64,000 nt of DNA, taken from the NCBI GenBank assembly GCA_002839765.1, contig PGYR01000002.1, positions 84,449 to 148,448 on the forward strand, read 5' to 3'. The DNA is from Ignavibacteriae bacterium HGW-Ignavibacteriae-4. GTDB lineage: Bacteria; Bacteroidota; Ignavibacteria; Kapaibacteriales; UBA2268. The notes beneath the pieces are model-generated. The model was not told the origin of the DNA. It ran no database searches and saw only the letters and a list, made by a program, of their open reading frames with translations. Below are positions 16,842-25,621 of the stretch, piece after piece (positions within the stretch are counted from its first letter, which is position 1; every line of letters begins with the position of its first letter). A program made the translations under genes and the position numbers.

Positions 16842-17921
16842 ATGAACGAAAAGATAAAGTCGATTTTACTTAGGTACGAAGAGGTCAATAAGGAGCTAAT
16901 GAACCCTGACTTAGTTAACGACCAAGCCAAATACAGAAAGATAACAACCGAACATAAGAACCTTCTCCCTATAGTAGAAGCGGGTAAAAAGTACCTGAAA
17001 ACTCTAGGCGATATAAAGCAAAACGATGAGCTAATCAATGACAAAACTGTTGATCCAGACCTAAAAGAATTAGCATACGAAGATAATGAGTCACTAAAAG
17101 AAACTCGTGATGAATTAGAAGAGGACCTTAAAGTCTTACTAATCCCGAAAGACCCTGATGATAATAAGAACTGTATCGTTGAGATTCGCTCAGGCGCAGG
17201 GGGAGACGAAGCTGCTATTTTCGCTGGTGATTTGTATCGTATGTATGAGAGGTATTTTGAACTACGTGGATTCAAATATGATATAATGAACATCAACAAT
17301 GGTGAGAAAGGCGGTTTCAAAGAGGTTATAATGGAAGTAACTGCCGAAGATGCTTATGGTACTTTGAAATACGAGAGTGGTGTACACCGTGTGCAACGTG
17401 TACCAGAGACAGAATCGCAAGGAAGATTGCATACATCAGCAGCATCAGTAGTAGTACTACCAGAAGCTGATGACCTAGACGTAGAAGTTCTCGACAAAGA
17501 TATAAAGAAAGATACATACCGTGCTTCTGGAGCAGGTGGTCAGCACGTCAACAAGACTGAATCTGCTGTAAGGCTAACCCACATACCTACTGGTATAGTT
17601 GTGGAATGCCAAGATGAGCGTTCTCAAATCAAGAACCATGCAAGAGCACTTAAAGTACTAAAAGCTAGAATTTACGAGCGTGAAGTTCAAAGACAAAACG
17701 CCGAAATTGCATTGCAAAGAAAAACGATGGTTTCAACTGGTGATAGATCAGCTAAAATCCGTACTTACAACTATCCTCAAAATAGAGTTACAGATCACCG
17801 TTTGGAAGGGGACGCAAAAAATTATAGTTTAAAGGAAATAGTTGAAGGAAATTTGACAAATATTATTGAAAATCTGATAATCGCTGAAAGAGCGGAAATA
17901 CTAAAAGCAGGTAATAACTAA
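16842..17921 (+). CDS. prfA: Peptide chain release factor 1
   Basis: This 359-residue protein is full length for RF1. Domain 1 is helical (residues 1-100). The codon-recognition region contains the PxT-type tripeptide PET in [18 protein letters not shown], as in RF1 (UAA/UAG); RF2 would have SPF. The catalytic GGQ is in [19 protein letters not shown] (about residue 233). RF1 hydrolyses peptidyl-tRNA at stop codons on the ribosome. Two further genes of ribosome-modification type follow within 5 bp, so translation-related genes are grouped. A primary-sigma promoter lies at 16786-16815. Confidence 0.97.
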   Translation: MNEKIKSILLRYEEVNKELMNPDLVNDQAKYRKITTEHKNLLPIVEAGKKYLKTLGDIKQNDELINDKTVDPDLKELAYEDNESLKETRDELEEDLKVLLIPKDPDDNKNCIVEIRSGAGGDEAAIFAGDLYRMYERYFELRGFKYDIMNINNGEKGGFKEVIMEVTAEDAYGTLKYESGVHRVQRVPETESQGRLHTSAASVVVLPEADDLDVEVLDKDIKKDTYRASGAGGQHVNKTESAVRLTHIPTGIVVECQDERSQIKNHARALKVLKARIYEREVQRQNAEIALQRKTMVSTGDRSAKIRTYNYPQNRVTDHRLEGDAKNYSLKEIVEGNLTNIIENLIIAERAEILKAGNN

Positions 17922-17925
17922 GCTG

Positions 17926-18348
17926 ATGCAAACTATAGGCAGAATAGAGAAAGTAAATTTAGTTGATTTGGGATTCCTAGACTTGGATTCTAAAATTGAC
18001 TCAGGTGCTTCTACATCTGCACTACATGCTCAAAATATAAAAAAAGTAAAAATAGATGATAAGTATTATGTCATATTTCGGATGTTGGATAAATCGCATC
18101 CTTCTTACGAAGATAATGATATAAAATTACCTCTCTACAAGATAAAAAGAGTAAAAAGCTCAAATGGATTTACACAGAAAAGGTATTCTATTCAAACTAG
18201 GATGAAATTAGGTAAGAAAATATACCGAATTGAATTCACATTAACCGACCGAAAAGATATGAAATACCCTATCTTACTAGGTACCAAGTTCCTAAAAAAG
18301 AAATTTTTAATCGATGTTTCCAACAAATTTATAATATCAAGCCAATGA
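17926..18348 (+). CDS. RimB-like retropepsin-type protease (RimK-associated)
   Basis: This 140-residue protein carries the aspartic-protease motif in SKIDSGASTSALHA and the C-terminal YPILLGTKFLKKKFLIDV, the hallmark of the retropepsin-like 'ATP-dependent zinc protease' family (PF05618) that accompanies RimK. In Pseudomonas RimB interacts with RimK and modulates S6 glutamylation. Here it begins 4 bp after prfA and overlaps rimK by 4 bp (ATGA), so it is tightly coupled to it. The strongly basic middle (KKVKIDDKYY, KIKRVKSS) fits ribosome association. Confidence 0.88.
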   Translation: MQTIGRIEKVNLVDLGFLDLDSKIDSGASTSALHAQNIKKVKIDDKYYVIFRMLDKSHPSYEDNDIKLPLYKIKRVKSSNGFTQKRYSIQTRMKLGKKIYRIEFTLTDRKDMKYPILLGTKFLKKKFLIDVSNKFIISSQ

Positions 18349-19268
18349 AAAAAATAGTCGTACTATCTGCTAACAAGCATCTCTATTCCACCAAAAGATT
18401 GGTAGAAGCAATAGAACAACGTGGGTACGAAGCCCAAGTTGTCAATCATACAAAATGCTCACTACTAATGGAAAAGGGAAATCCTATGGTGTATTATAAT
18501 GGTGAGCCAATTACTAATGTTGGTGCCGTAATCCCAAGAATAGGAGCTTCCGTTACTATGTATGGTACTGCTGTAGTTCGCCAATTTGAGTTAATGAAAG
18601 TATTTTGTGCTATAGAATCACAAGCTATTGTTCGTTCGAGAGACAAATTACGAAGTTTGCAAATAATGGCTAGAGAGGATTTGGGAGTACCCAAAACTGT
18701 TTTCGCAAAGCACCCAAAAAATGAAGATGCTGAAGTACTACTAAAACAAATTGGCGGTATGCCAGTTATTATCAAACTATTGGAAGGGACTCAAGGCCTT
18801 GGTGTAGTTTTAACTGAAACTCGTAAGGCAGCAAAATCTGTAATAGAAGCCTTCTCTGGTCTGAAAACAAGTATTCTGATCCAAGAATTTATCAAAGAAG
18901 CTGGTGGCTCGGACATCAGAGTATTCATTGTAGATGGTAAAATAGTTGGTTCAATGAAAAGAACTGGTGCCGATGGTGATTTCCGTTCTAATATTCACCG
19001 TGGTGGAACAGCAGAGGTTATAAAGCTAACATCTAAAGAGAAAAGAGCGGCACTAAAAGCTGCCGAATCTATGGGGTTATCAATTGCTGGTGTAGATTTA
19101 CTCCAATCTTCACGAGGCCCACTAATACTAGAAGTGAACTCATCACCCGGTTTGCAAGGTATAGAAAAAGCAACAGGTGTTGATATAGCTGGTAAGATCG
19201 TTGAGTATATTGAGTCTCACATGATTGCCGAGATAAAACCTCGGAAGAAAAAGAAGATAGTGGTTTAA
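18345..19268 (+). CDS. rimK: RimK-type alpha-L-glutamate ligase
   Basis: The 307-residue protein is an ATP-grasp ligase of usual RimK length. An N-terminal pre-ATP-grasp domain (MKKIVVLSANKHLYSTKRLV) is followed by the ATP-grasp core with GGMPVIIKLLEGTQGLGVVL, SILIQEFIKEAGGSDIRVF and the metal-binding LEVNSSPGLQGIEKATG. RimK adds glutamates to the C-terminus of ribosomal protein S6; the adjacent rimB-like gene supports that substrate. It ends in a lysine-rich tail (KPRKKKKIVV). Confidence 0.93.
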   Translation: MKKIVVLSANKHLYSTKRLVEAIEQRGYEAQVVNHTKCSLLMEKGNPMVYYNGEPITNVGAVIPRIGASVTMYGTAVVRQFELMKVFCAIESQAIVRSRDKLRSLQIMAREDLGVPKTVFAKHPKNEDAEVLLKQIGGMPVIIKLLEGTQGLGVVLTETRKAAKSVIEAFSGLKTSILIQEFIKEAGGSDIRVFIVDGKIVGSMKRTGADGDFRSNIHRGGTAEVIKLTSKEKRAALKAAESMGLSIAGVDLLQSSRGPLILEVNSSPGLQGIEKATGVDIAGKIVEYIESHMIAEIKPRKKKKIVV

Positions 19269-19301
19269 GGTTTAGAATAAAAAATAGATTCTAATTGACT
19301 T

Positions 19302-19331
19302 GCCCCCAATAACATGCTTAGAAAAGGGGGC
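19302..19331. terminator. GC-rich hairpin between convergent genes
   Basis: GCCCCC (19302-19307) pairs with GGGGGC (19326-19331) over an 18-base loop, in the 114-bp gap between rimK and the convergent outer-membrane protein gene. There is no long T run on either side, so it is a weak terminator candidate. Confidence 0.4.
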
Positions 19332-19382
19332 TTCGGATAATTCATCTATTTGTAAAAGTGTAGAGATTCGAAGAAATTAAAC

Positions 19383-20333
19383 TCACAGCTCAAACTTAAA
19401 GTCAGCACTTACAACCAAGGCTCTAGTCAGACCATCAGCTCTGATTTCGCGAGTGACAACAGGAAAACCAAAATTAAGTCCGAATGTATGTTTTTTCGTT
19501 ACCTTATAATTCAGCCCTGCTATTATATTAAGTGTCAGACCATCAGTATTCATTATTGTTATGTCTTCTCCTGAACTGTTCTCATAGATAGACTCTGATA
19601 ATCTATAAACAGGAAGTACTCCCGCCATGAATTTTAAATCATCTTTAATTATAAAGTATTTTTCTATTTTTAGCATCACATCATTCCCTCTTTTGAAATT
19701 CCTAGAGGATTGATAGTTCTGCCATTCCAGAAAATATTGGGAAGGATTGGGACCTGGGTCATACAGAGCACTTCTATCCTCAAATGAATTTTCGTTCCTA
19801 TTAAGAGGTATTTGTACACCAGTAGATATTACCCAATTGTCTATATTTGCTGCCAATAAAAATAGTACATCATTAGTTCCATTGCTGGTCTGATATACCA
19901 TAGGTAGCGATCTGTTATCTTCATTTAGTAAATTAGCATTGTTAGTTGCTATTTTCACACCACCTAGAATAGATAAACCGAAGTCTTCTGTAGAATACAG
20001 TTTTGAACTTACTAACATAGTCAGATCTCCAAAACCATTCGTTTGTCCTAATGTACCTGTTGTAAAAGTAAATGGTATTTTAGCTATGAAGCCAAAATCA
20101 GAATATTTAACCCCGAATTCCACACCCGTTGAGTTTATCAAAACAGATTCATCACCAACTCCCGTTGTGTTACTTAATCCAAAAGTAAACCTGGGTTCGA
20201 TAGATGTGGCAGAATCAGCTTCTGCTAAATTAAAAGAACAAAGTCCTGCGTCAGAACAGCCTTGAGCATAAGTATCTTTAACACTTAGTGTTAAAATCAA
20301 TGCTGTTGCAAAAAAAAGTAAGTTTATTTTCAT
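19383..20333 (-). CDS. Outer-membrane beta-barrel protein of unknown function
   Basis: The 316-residue product has a Sec signal (MKINLLFFATALILTLSVKDTYA) and a mature start QGCSDAGLCSFN with two cysteines. It then alternates beta-strands (FGVKYSDFGFIAKIPF, HTFGLNFGFPVVTREI) and ends VSADFKFEL. This fits a 12- to 14-stranded transporter-like porin of the 'phenol degradation MetA-like' type. The substrate is unknown. It is monocistronic, convergent with rimK, and faces a 305-bp AT-rich region upstream. Confidence 0.8.
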   Translation of the reverse strand: MKINLLFFATALILTLSVKDTYAQGCSDAGLCSFNLAEADSATSIEPRFTFGLSNTTGVGDESVLINSTGVEFGVKYSDFGFIAKIPFTFTTGTLGQTNGFGDLTMLVSSKLYSTEDFGLSILGGVKIATNNANLLNEDNRSLPMVYQTSNGTNDVLFLLAANIDNWVISTGVQIPLNRNENSFEDRSALYDPGPNPSQYFLEWQNYQSSRNFKRGNDVMLKIEKYFIIKDDLKFMAGVLPVYRLSESIYENSSGEDITIMNTDGLTLNIIAGLNYKVTKKHTFGLNFGFPVVTREIRADGLTRALVVSADFKFEL

Positions 20334-20638
20334 TTAAATATATTTCAATTTGTTGTAGATATATAAATATAAGACAAACGAATCAATAAACAGTTACAAT
20401 TCAGATTGTTTTTGCGATAAGAAATACAGACTAAATACTCAATTTGGCTTCAAATCACATCATTTGACAACAGTACAATTTCGGAGCTGTAATTGTGATA
20501 GCCTTTATATATAGGAGTTAGGGGGGCTAGATGAATACTAATAAAATAAGGAGTAAAATAATTTCAATGTTTTTTTGAATAATGTTTTGTAAATTAAATA
20601 AAACTCCCTATTTTTGTATTCAAATTTTTTACGAAAAT
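20334..20638. other. Intergenic region upstream of tRNA-Glu
   Basis: These 305 bp carry no credible ORF. They should hold the minus-strand promoter of the outer-membrane protein gene (no clear consensus seen) and the plus-strand tRNA promoter at 20586-20616. A short G-run (GGGGGG near 20521) stands out in AT-rich DNA without an obvious partner. Confidence 0.6.
20586..20616 (+). promoter_or_regulatory. Consensus Bacteroidota promoter of tRNA-Glu
   Basis: TTTG at 20586-20589, exactly 19 bases, then TATTTTTG at 20609-20616 match the TTTG-N19-TAnnTTTG consensus at every specified position. The tRNA begins 23 bases downstream. Confidence 0.8.
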
Positions 20639-20710
20639 GGTCCCTTCGTCTAGTGGTTAGGACTCCGCCCTTTCACGGCGGCAACAGGGGTTCAAATCCC
20701 CTAGGGATCA
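20639..20710 (+). tRNA. tRNA-Glu (anticodon TTC)
   Basis: This is a complete 72-nt cloverleaf. The acceptor stem GGTCCCT pairs with AGGGATC (one G-T), discriminator A at 20710. The anticodon arm is CCGCC-CTTTCAC-GGCGG with anticodon TTC. The T arm is AGGGG-TTCAAAT-CCCCT. The CCA end is not encoded. It has its own consensus promoter and is followed after 3 bases by a strong terminator, so it is a single-gene unit. Confidence 0.97.
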
Positions 20711-20713
20711 CTC

Positions 20714-20753
20714 AAAGCCTTATAAATTCTTTTGATTTATAAGGCTTTTTTTT
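20714..20753 (+). terminator. Rho-independent terminator of tRNA-Glu
   Basis: A perfect 14-bp stem, AAAGCCTTATAAAT (20714-20727) with ATTTATAAGGCTTT (20735-20748), with a 7-base loop and a T run to 20753. Confidence 0.92.
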
Positions 20754-20793
20754 ATAATCAATATAACAATTATCTATTATTACCGTATATAGA

Positions 20794-20823
20794 TTGTTTT
20801 TAATATCAAAAAATATAAATTTG
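20794..20823 (+). promoter_or_regulatory. Bacteroidota-type promoter, near-leaderless
   Basis: TTG at 20794-20796, 19 bases, then TAAATTTG at 20816-20823. The predicted start site is only about 5 bases before the ATG at 20835, so the transcript would be almost leaderless. Confidence 0.5.
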
Positions 20824-20834
20824 TTTAATTCTTT

Positions 20835-21200
20835 ATGAAAAAAATTTACTTCTCTATTTCTATTCTATCCTTCATCAATCTAATTTTCATTGGATTTGGT
20901 GGTTATGGTACTGTTGAAGGTAAAGGAATTACTGAAACTAAATCTAATTCTAAATCACTTTATGTTTTCAATAATGACCAAGTTTATAGAGTAGGTTCTA
21001 AAGACCACAAAGTTTCCGAATTTTATGCTATTGAGATAACAGAAGAACAGGAAAGTAATGAACTAAAAATTACATTCAACCCACTTCTGACATTAGAATT
21101 AGTTAAAACACAACTTATTAGTTCTAATAATGAATTCCCACATTTACTAATACCTTTCAAAATAAATAGGTATCTACTCCTCCAAACGTTACGTTTATAA
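20835..21200 (+). CDS. Small secreted protein of unknown function
   Basis: A 121-residue protein with an N-terminal hydrophobic signal (MKKIYFSISILSFINLIFIGFGG), then a short soluble domain with LYVFNNDQVYRVG and an Ile/Leu-rich end. No family is recognised. A promoter lies directly in front. The 3' end contains the palindrome AAACGT-T-ACGTTT, and a 6-bp hairpin (TAGGGA/TCCCTA, 21215-21232) follows the stop. Confidence 0.6.
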   Translation: MKKIYFSISILSFINLIFIGFGGYGTVEGKGITETKSNSKSLYVFNNDQVYRVGSKDHKVSEFYAIEITEEQESNELKITFNPLLTLELVKTQLISSNNEFPHLLIPFKINRYLLLQTLRL

Positions 21201-21332
21201 ATATACTTTCTATTTAGGGAGTTCTATCCCTATGCCGTTTAACAATCAACTTTTAAAATTTTAAATCCTTTGAATTATAGTTCATAAGGTATGTATTAGT
21301 ATATTTATTAATCAAATTAGATAAACAAAAAA

Positions 21333-22427
21333 ATGAAAATAATTAAATTTATTATTGGTGCTTTAGCAATTGTCAGTCTATATAGTTGCCAATCAGAAGC
21401 TCATAGCGAAAGTGAACATCACAAAGATAAGTCTAAATATGTAGTAACAAGTCCTATGAAAGCTGATACTACTATTATAAAAGACTATGTTTGCCAAGTG
21501 CATTCAATACAACATATAGAGTTAAGAGCATTAGAAAGAGGATATTTACAAAAAATATATGTTGACGAAGGACAAGCTGTGAAAAAAGGACAACTTATGT
21601 TCCAGATATTACCAAATCTATATAATGCAGAATTGAAAAAAGCAGAAGCTGAAGCTAATTATGCTAATATAGAATATAAGAACACAAAGTCCCTCGCTGA
21701 TAGTAATATTGTATCAAAAAATGAACTTGCTTTGACTAAAGCTAAGTATGAGAAAGCACAAGCAGAACTCCAATTAGCAAAAGTTCATCTTGGATTTACC
21801 GAAATTAGAGCTCCATTTGATGGTATAATGGGAAGATTCCAAGTAAGAGAAGGAAGTCTTTTAGATGAAGGTGAATTACTATCTACCCTGTCTGACAACA
21901 GCGAAATGTGGACTTACTTCAACGTACCTGAAGCTGAGTACTTGGAATACACTTCCAAAGAAAGACTAAATAAAAGTTTAGAAGTAGAGCTACTAATGGC
22001 CAATCAAAAATTATATGATCACATAGGTATCGTAAAAGTAATAGAAGCTGATTTCAATAATGAAACTGGTAATATTGCTTTCAGAGCGACTTTCCCTAAT
22101 CCCAAAGGTCTGCTAAGACATGGCGAGACTGGGAATATCCAAATAAAAATGCAATTTGCTAACTCATTGATTATACCTCAGAAAGCTACTTTCGAAGTTC
22201 TAGAGAAAAAGTTTGTTTATGTAGTAGGTAAAGACAATAAGTTAAAAGCAAGGGAAATAAAAATAGCCGAAGAGTTACCACATTTATACATATTAAAGGG
22301 TGGATTGGCAGAAAACGACAAAATTCTTTTAGAGGGATTAAATAAAGTAAAGGCAAACCAAAAAATTGCATTCAATTTTCTGAAGCCAAGAAAAGCTGTA
22401 TCTAGTTTAGAACTATACGCAGAATAA
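21333..22427 (+). CDS. RND efflux periplasmic adaptor (membrane fusion protein)
   Basis: This 364-residue lipoprotein (signal ending SLYSC, then a His/Glu-rich linker HSESEHHKDK) has the AcrA/MexE architecture. It has a lipoyl half (YLQKIYVDEGQAVKKGQLMF), a coiled-coil hairpin (LKKAEAEANYANIEYKNTKS ... KAKYEKAQAELQLAK), the second lipoyl half (LGFTEIRAPFDGIMGRFQV) and a beta-barrel domain. It bridges the inner-membrane pump and the outer-membrane channel encoded directly downstream (gaps of 32 bp and an 8-bp overlap). Together the three genes form a tripartite efflux operon. Confidence 0.93.
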   Translation: MKIIKFIIGALAIVSLYSCQSEAHSESEHHKDKSKYVVTSPMKADTTIIKDYVCQVHSIQHIELRALERGYLQKIYVDEGQAVKKGQLMFQILPNLYNAELKKAEAEANYANIEYKNTKSLADSNIVSKNELALTKAKYEKAQAELQLAKVHLGFTEIRAPFDGIMGRFQVREGSLLDEGELLSTLSDNSEMWTYFNVPEAEYLEYTSKERLNKSLEVELLMANQKLYDHIGIVKVIEADFNNETGNIAFRATFPNPKGLLRHGETGNIQIKMQFANSLIIPQKATFEVLEKKFVYVVGKDNKLKAREIKIAEELPHLYILKGGLAENDKILLEGLNKVKANQKIAFNFLKPRKAVSSLELYAE

Positions 22428-22459
22428 TCACTTTACCCATATAATCTAAAGGAAATAGA

Positions 22460-25400
22460 ATGTTTAGTAAAATAATACATAGACCTGTATTGGCTATTGT
22501 GATTTCTATTGTAATTATCTTTGTTGGTGGACTAGCCATCAAACAATTACCAATATCACAATTCCCAGAAATAGCTCCAACGACGGTAAATATATTTATA
22601 GCTTACCCCGGTGCGAGTGCCGATGTACTAGTCAAATCAACTCTGATTACACTAGAGAACGCAATCAACGGTGTGCAAGGTATGCGATATATGGCAACAG
22701 ATGCCACGAGTGCTGGTGAAGCAACTCTCCGAATAATATTTGAACCAGGTACAGACCCAAATACAGCCGTGATAAGGGTGAAGACAAGGGTAGATCAAGT
22801 AATGCCACTATTACCTGATCTTGTGCAAAGAGAAGGGGTTATTATTACTCCAATTCAGCCAAGTATGTTAATGTATGTGAACCTTTATAGCAAAGATAAT
22901 AAAGTGGATGAAAAATTCCTTTATAACTATGCTGATGTGCACATGATTCCAGAGCTGAACAGGATTAATGGTATAGCTAGATCTCAGATATTAGGTAGTA
23001 GAAAATATGCAATGCGTATCTGGCTTAATCCTGAGAGAATGAGAGCGTACAATATCTCTGTAGAAGAGGTAATGGAAGCACTACAAGAACAAAGTATAAT
23101 CGGTCGCCCAGGTAGAATAGGGCAGAGTTCAGGTATATCGGCACAATCACTAGAGTATGTTCTTACATACAAGGGGCGATTCAACGAAGCGAAAGAATAC
23201 GAGAATGTAATAATCAGAGCAAATGCTGAAGGTGAGAGCATTCACTTAAAAGATATTGCGAAAGCTGAATTAGGTTCTGAGTTCTTCGATATTTACTCTA
23301 ATCTAGATGGCCACCCGGCTGCATCTATAGTTCTAAAACAGAACATAGGTACTAATGCATCTGATGTAATAAATGAAGTAAAAGCTAAACTAAAAGAAAT
23401 GGAAGCGAGTTTCCCTGCGGGAGTTGACTATAAGATTAGTTATGACGTTTCCAAATTCTTAGATGCCTCTACTGAGCAAGTAATGCATACTCTTAGAGAT
23501 GCATTTATCCTAGTAGCGATTGTAGTATTCCTATTCTTAGGAGATTGGCGTTCAACTTTAATACCAATTATCGCAGTACCCGTTTCGTTAATCGGGGCCT
23601 TTTTTGCTATGCAGATGTTTGGTTTGTCGATAAATCTGGTTACGCTATTCGCCCTGGTATTGGCAATAGGTATAGTCGTCGATAATGCCATAGTCGTAGT
23701 GGAAGCCGTCCATACGACAATGGCAGAAGAACACATGAATGCTTTTGATGCAACTAGAAAGGTAATGGATGAGATAAGTGGAGCAATCATAGCTATCACA
23801 CTAGTGATGGTTTCCGTGTTTATCCCTATCTCATTTATGACAGGACCAGTTGGTATTTTCTATCGCCAATTCTCTATTACTATGGCAAGTTCTATTATAA
23901 TATCTGCGATAGTGTCGTTAACACTTACGCCTGTATTATGTATAATGCTACTCAAAAATACTCATGGCGTAGCTAAGAAAAAGACTCCTATTACATGGGT
24001 AATCGACAAATTCAATAATGGATTTGAGAAAGTTACTGAGAAATATGTTTGGTTGCTAAGATTGATTGCCCACAAGCGTTTGATTACGTTTAGTATTCTT
24101 GCAATTTTCTCCGTAGGGATTCTAATAGCTAACCGAGTAATACCATCAGGATTCATACCCGGTGAAGATCAAGGTACTATTTATGCAATCATTCAAACTC
24201 CTCCAGGTTCTACATTGGAACGAACTAATTCCGTAGCAAGGGAATTGCAGAAAATCTGTGAGGATATAGATGGTGTGGAATCGGTTACGTCTCTTGCTGG
24301 TTACGAGATAATGACAGAGGGTCGTGGTTCTAATGCTGGTACTTGTCTTATCAATTTGAAAGATTGGTCTGATAGGGAGCATTCGGTACATGAGATAATG
24401 GAAGAATTAGAAGAAAAATCCAAGAACTTAGGTGCAATTGTTGAATTATTTGAGCCTCCAGCGATACCAGGTTTCGGTTCATCCGGTGGTTTTTCTATGC
24501 GTTTGCTAGATAAGAATACAACTACAGATTATCAAGAATTTGATAAGATAAACCGTAAGTTTATGGAAGATTTGGGCAAGCGTAAAGAACTAACTGGATT
24601 GTTTACATTCTTCGCAGCTAACTATCCTCAATATGAGCTTGTCATTGACAATGAATTGGCAATGCAAAAGGGTGTATCTATAGGTGATGCTATGGAGAAT
24701 CTGAATATAATGATTGGTAGTACTTATGAGCAAGGATTTATCAAATTCGGTAGGTTCTTCAAAGTATACGTTCAATCAGATCCAAAATTCAGAAGATTAC
24801 CTTCCGATATACTGAACCTTTTCGTTAGAAATGATCATGGTGAAATGGTTCCATATTCTGCGTTTATGAAAATGGTCAAAACACAAGGCCCGAACGAGAT
24901 TACAAGGTACAATATGTATAATTCTGCGGCAATCCAAGGATTACCTGCAAAAGGATTTACAACTGGCGAGGCAATAGAAACAATTAAGGAAGTAGCAAAA
25001 GAGACACTTCCAAATGGGTATGATATTGCTTGGGAAGGTTTATCTTATGATGAATCAAACAGAGGGAACGAATCAATTATCATTTTCATGATAGTATTGA
25101 TTTTCGTTTACTTAGTACTTGCTGCCCAATACGAGAGTTTCTTATTACCATTTGCAGTTATATTGTCACTACCTGTAGGTATTTTCGGCTCATTTCTAAT
25201 GCTCAAAATTATGGGGCTTTCCAATGACATTTATGCCCAAGTTGGGTTAATAATGTTAGTCGGATTACTTGGTAAAAACGCGGTACTAATTGTAGAATTT
25301 GCTGTCCAAAAACACAGACAGGGAGCTACTTTAATCGATGCAGCCATAGAGGGAGCTAAAGTGAGGTTTAGACCTATCCTAATGACCTCTTTTGCATTCG

Positions 25401-25621
25401 TAGCTGGTTTGGTTCCATTGGTTATGGCAAGCGGTGCTGGTGCCATTGGAAATAGAACCATAGGTGGTTCATCACTAGGTGGTATGGTTATAGGTACAGT
25501 TTTCGGGGTTATTATTATCCCGGGATTATACTTTTTCTTTGCAAAATTAATAGAAGGTAAGACATTGATAGAAGATGAAAGTGATAGCCCATTATCAGAG
25601 GAGATTGGACACCATGAATAA
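22460..25621 (+). CDS. RND (HAE1-type) multidrug efflux permease
   Basis: The 1053-residue protein is full length for the AcrB/MexF type, with 12 TM helices and two large periplasmic loops. The N-terminus (FSKIIHRPVLAIVISIVIIF) and TM10 (GLLGKNAVLIVEFAV, Lys about 939) are canonical. TM4 reads IGIVVDNAIVVVEAV: the pair equivalent to AcrB Asp407-Asp408 is Asp408-Asn409 here. Asp-to-Asn at that second position abolishes transport in E. coli AcrB, but the change may be tolerated in this subfamily. The pump exports hydrophobic or amphiphilic compounds by proton antiport. Its stop overlaps the start of the outer-membrane factor gene by 8 bp. Confidence 0.95.
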   Translation: MFSKIIHRPVLAIVISIVIIFVGGLAIKQLPISQFPEIAPTTVNIFIAYPGASADVLVKSTLITLENAINGVQGMRYMATDATSAGEATLRIIFEPGTDPNTAVIRVKTRVDQVMPLLPDLVQREGVIITPIQPSMLMYVNLYSKDNKVDEKFLYNYADVHMIPELNRINGIARSQILGSRKYAMRIWLNPERMRAYNISVEEVMEALQEQSIIGRPGRIGQSSGISAQSLEYVLTYKGRFNEAKEYENVIIRANAEGESIHLKDIAKAELGSEFFDIYSNLDGHPAASIVLKQNIGTNASDVINEVKAKLKEMEASFPAGVDYKISYDVSKFLDASTEQVMHTLRDAFILVAIVVFLFLGDWRSTLIPIIAVPVSLIGAFFAMQMFGLSINLVTLFALVLAIGIVVDNAIVVVEAVHTTMAEEHMNAFDATRKVMDEISGAIIAITLVMVSVFIPISFMTGPVGIFYRQFSITMASSIIISAIVSLTLTPVLCIMLLKNTHGVAKKKTPITWVIDKFNNGFEKVTEKYVWLLRLIAHKRLITFSILAIFSVGILIANRVIPSGFIPGEDQGTIYAIIQTPPGSTLERTNSVARELQKICEDIDGVESVTSLAGYEIMTEGRGSNAGTCLINLKDWSDREHSVHEIMEELEEKSKNLGAIVELFEPPAIPGFGSSGGFSMRLLDKNTTTDYQEFDKINRKFMEDLGKRKELTGLFTFFAANYPQYELVIDNELAMQKGVSIGDAMENLNIMIGSTYEQGFIKFGRFFKVYVQSDPKFRRLPSDILNLFVRNDHGEMVPYSAFMKMVKTQGPNEITRYNMYNSAAIQGLPAKGFTTGEAIETIKEVAKETLPNGYDIAWEGLSYDESNRGNESIIIFMIVLIFVYLVLAAQYESFLLPFAVILSLPVGIFGSFLMLKIMGLSNDIYAQVGLIMLVGLLGKNAVLIVEFAVQKHRQGATLIDAAIEGAKVRFRPILMTSFAFVAGLVPLVMASGAGAIGNRTIGGSSLGGMVIGTVFGVIIIPGLYFFFAKLIEGKTLIEDESDSPLSEEIGHHE

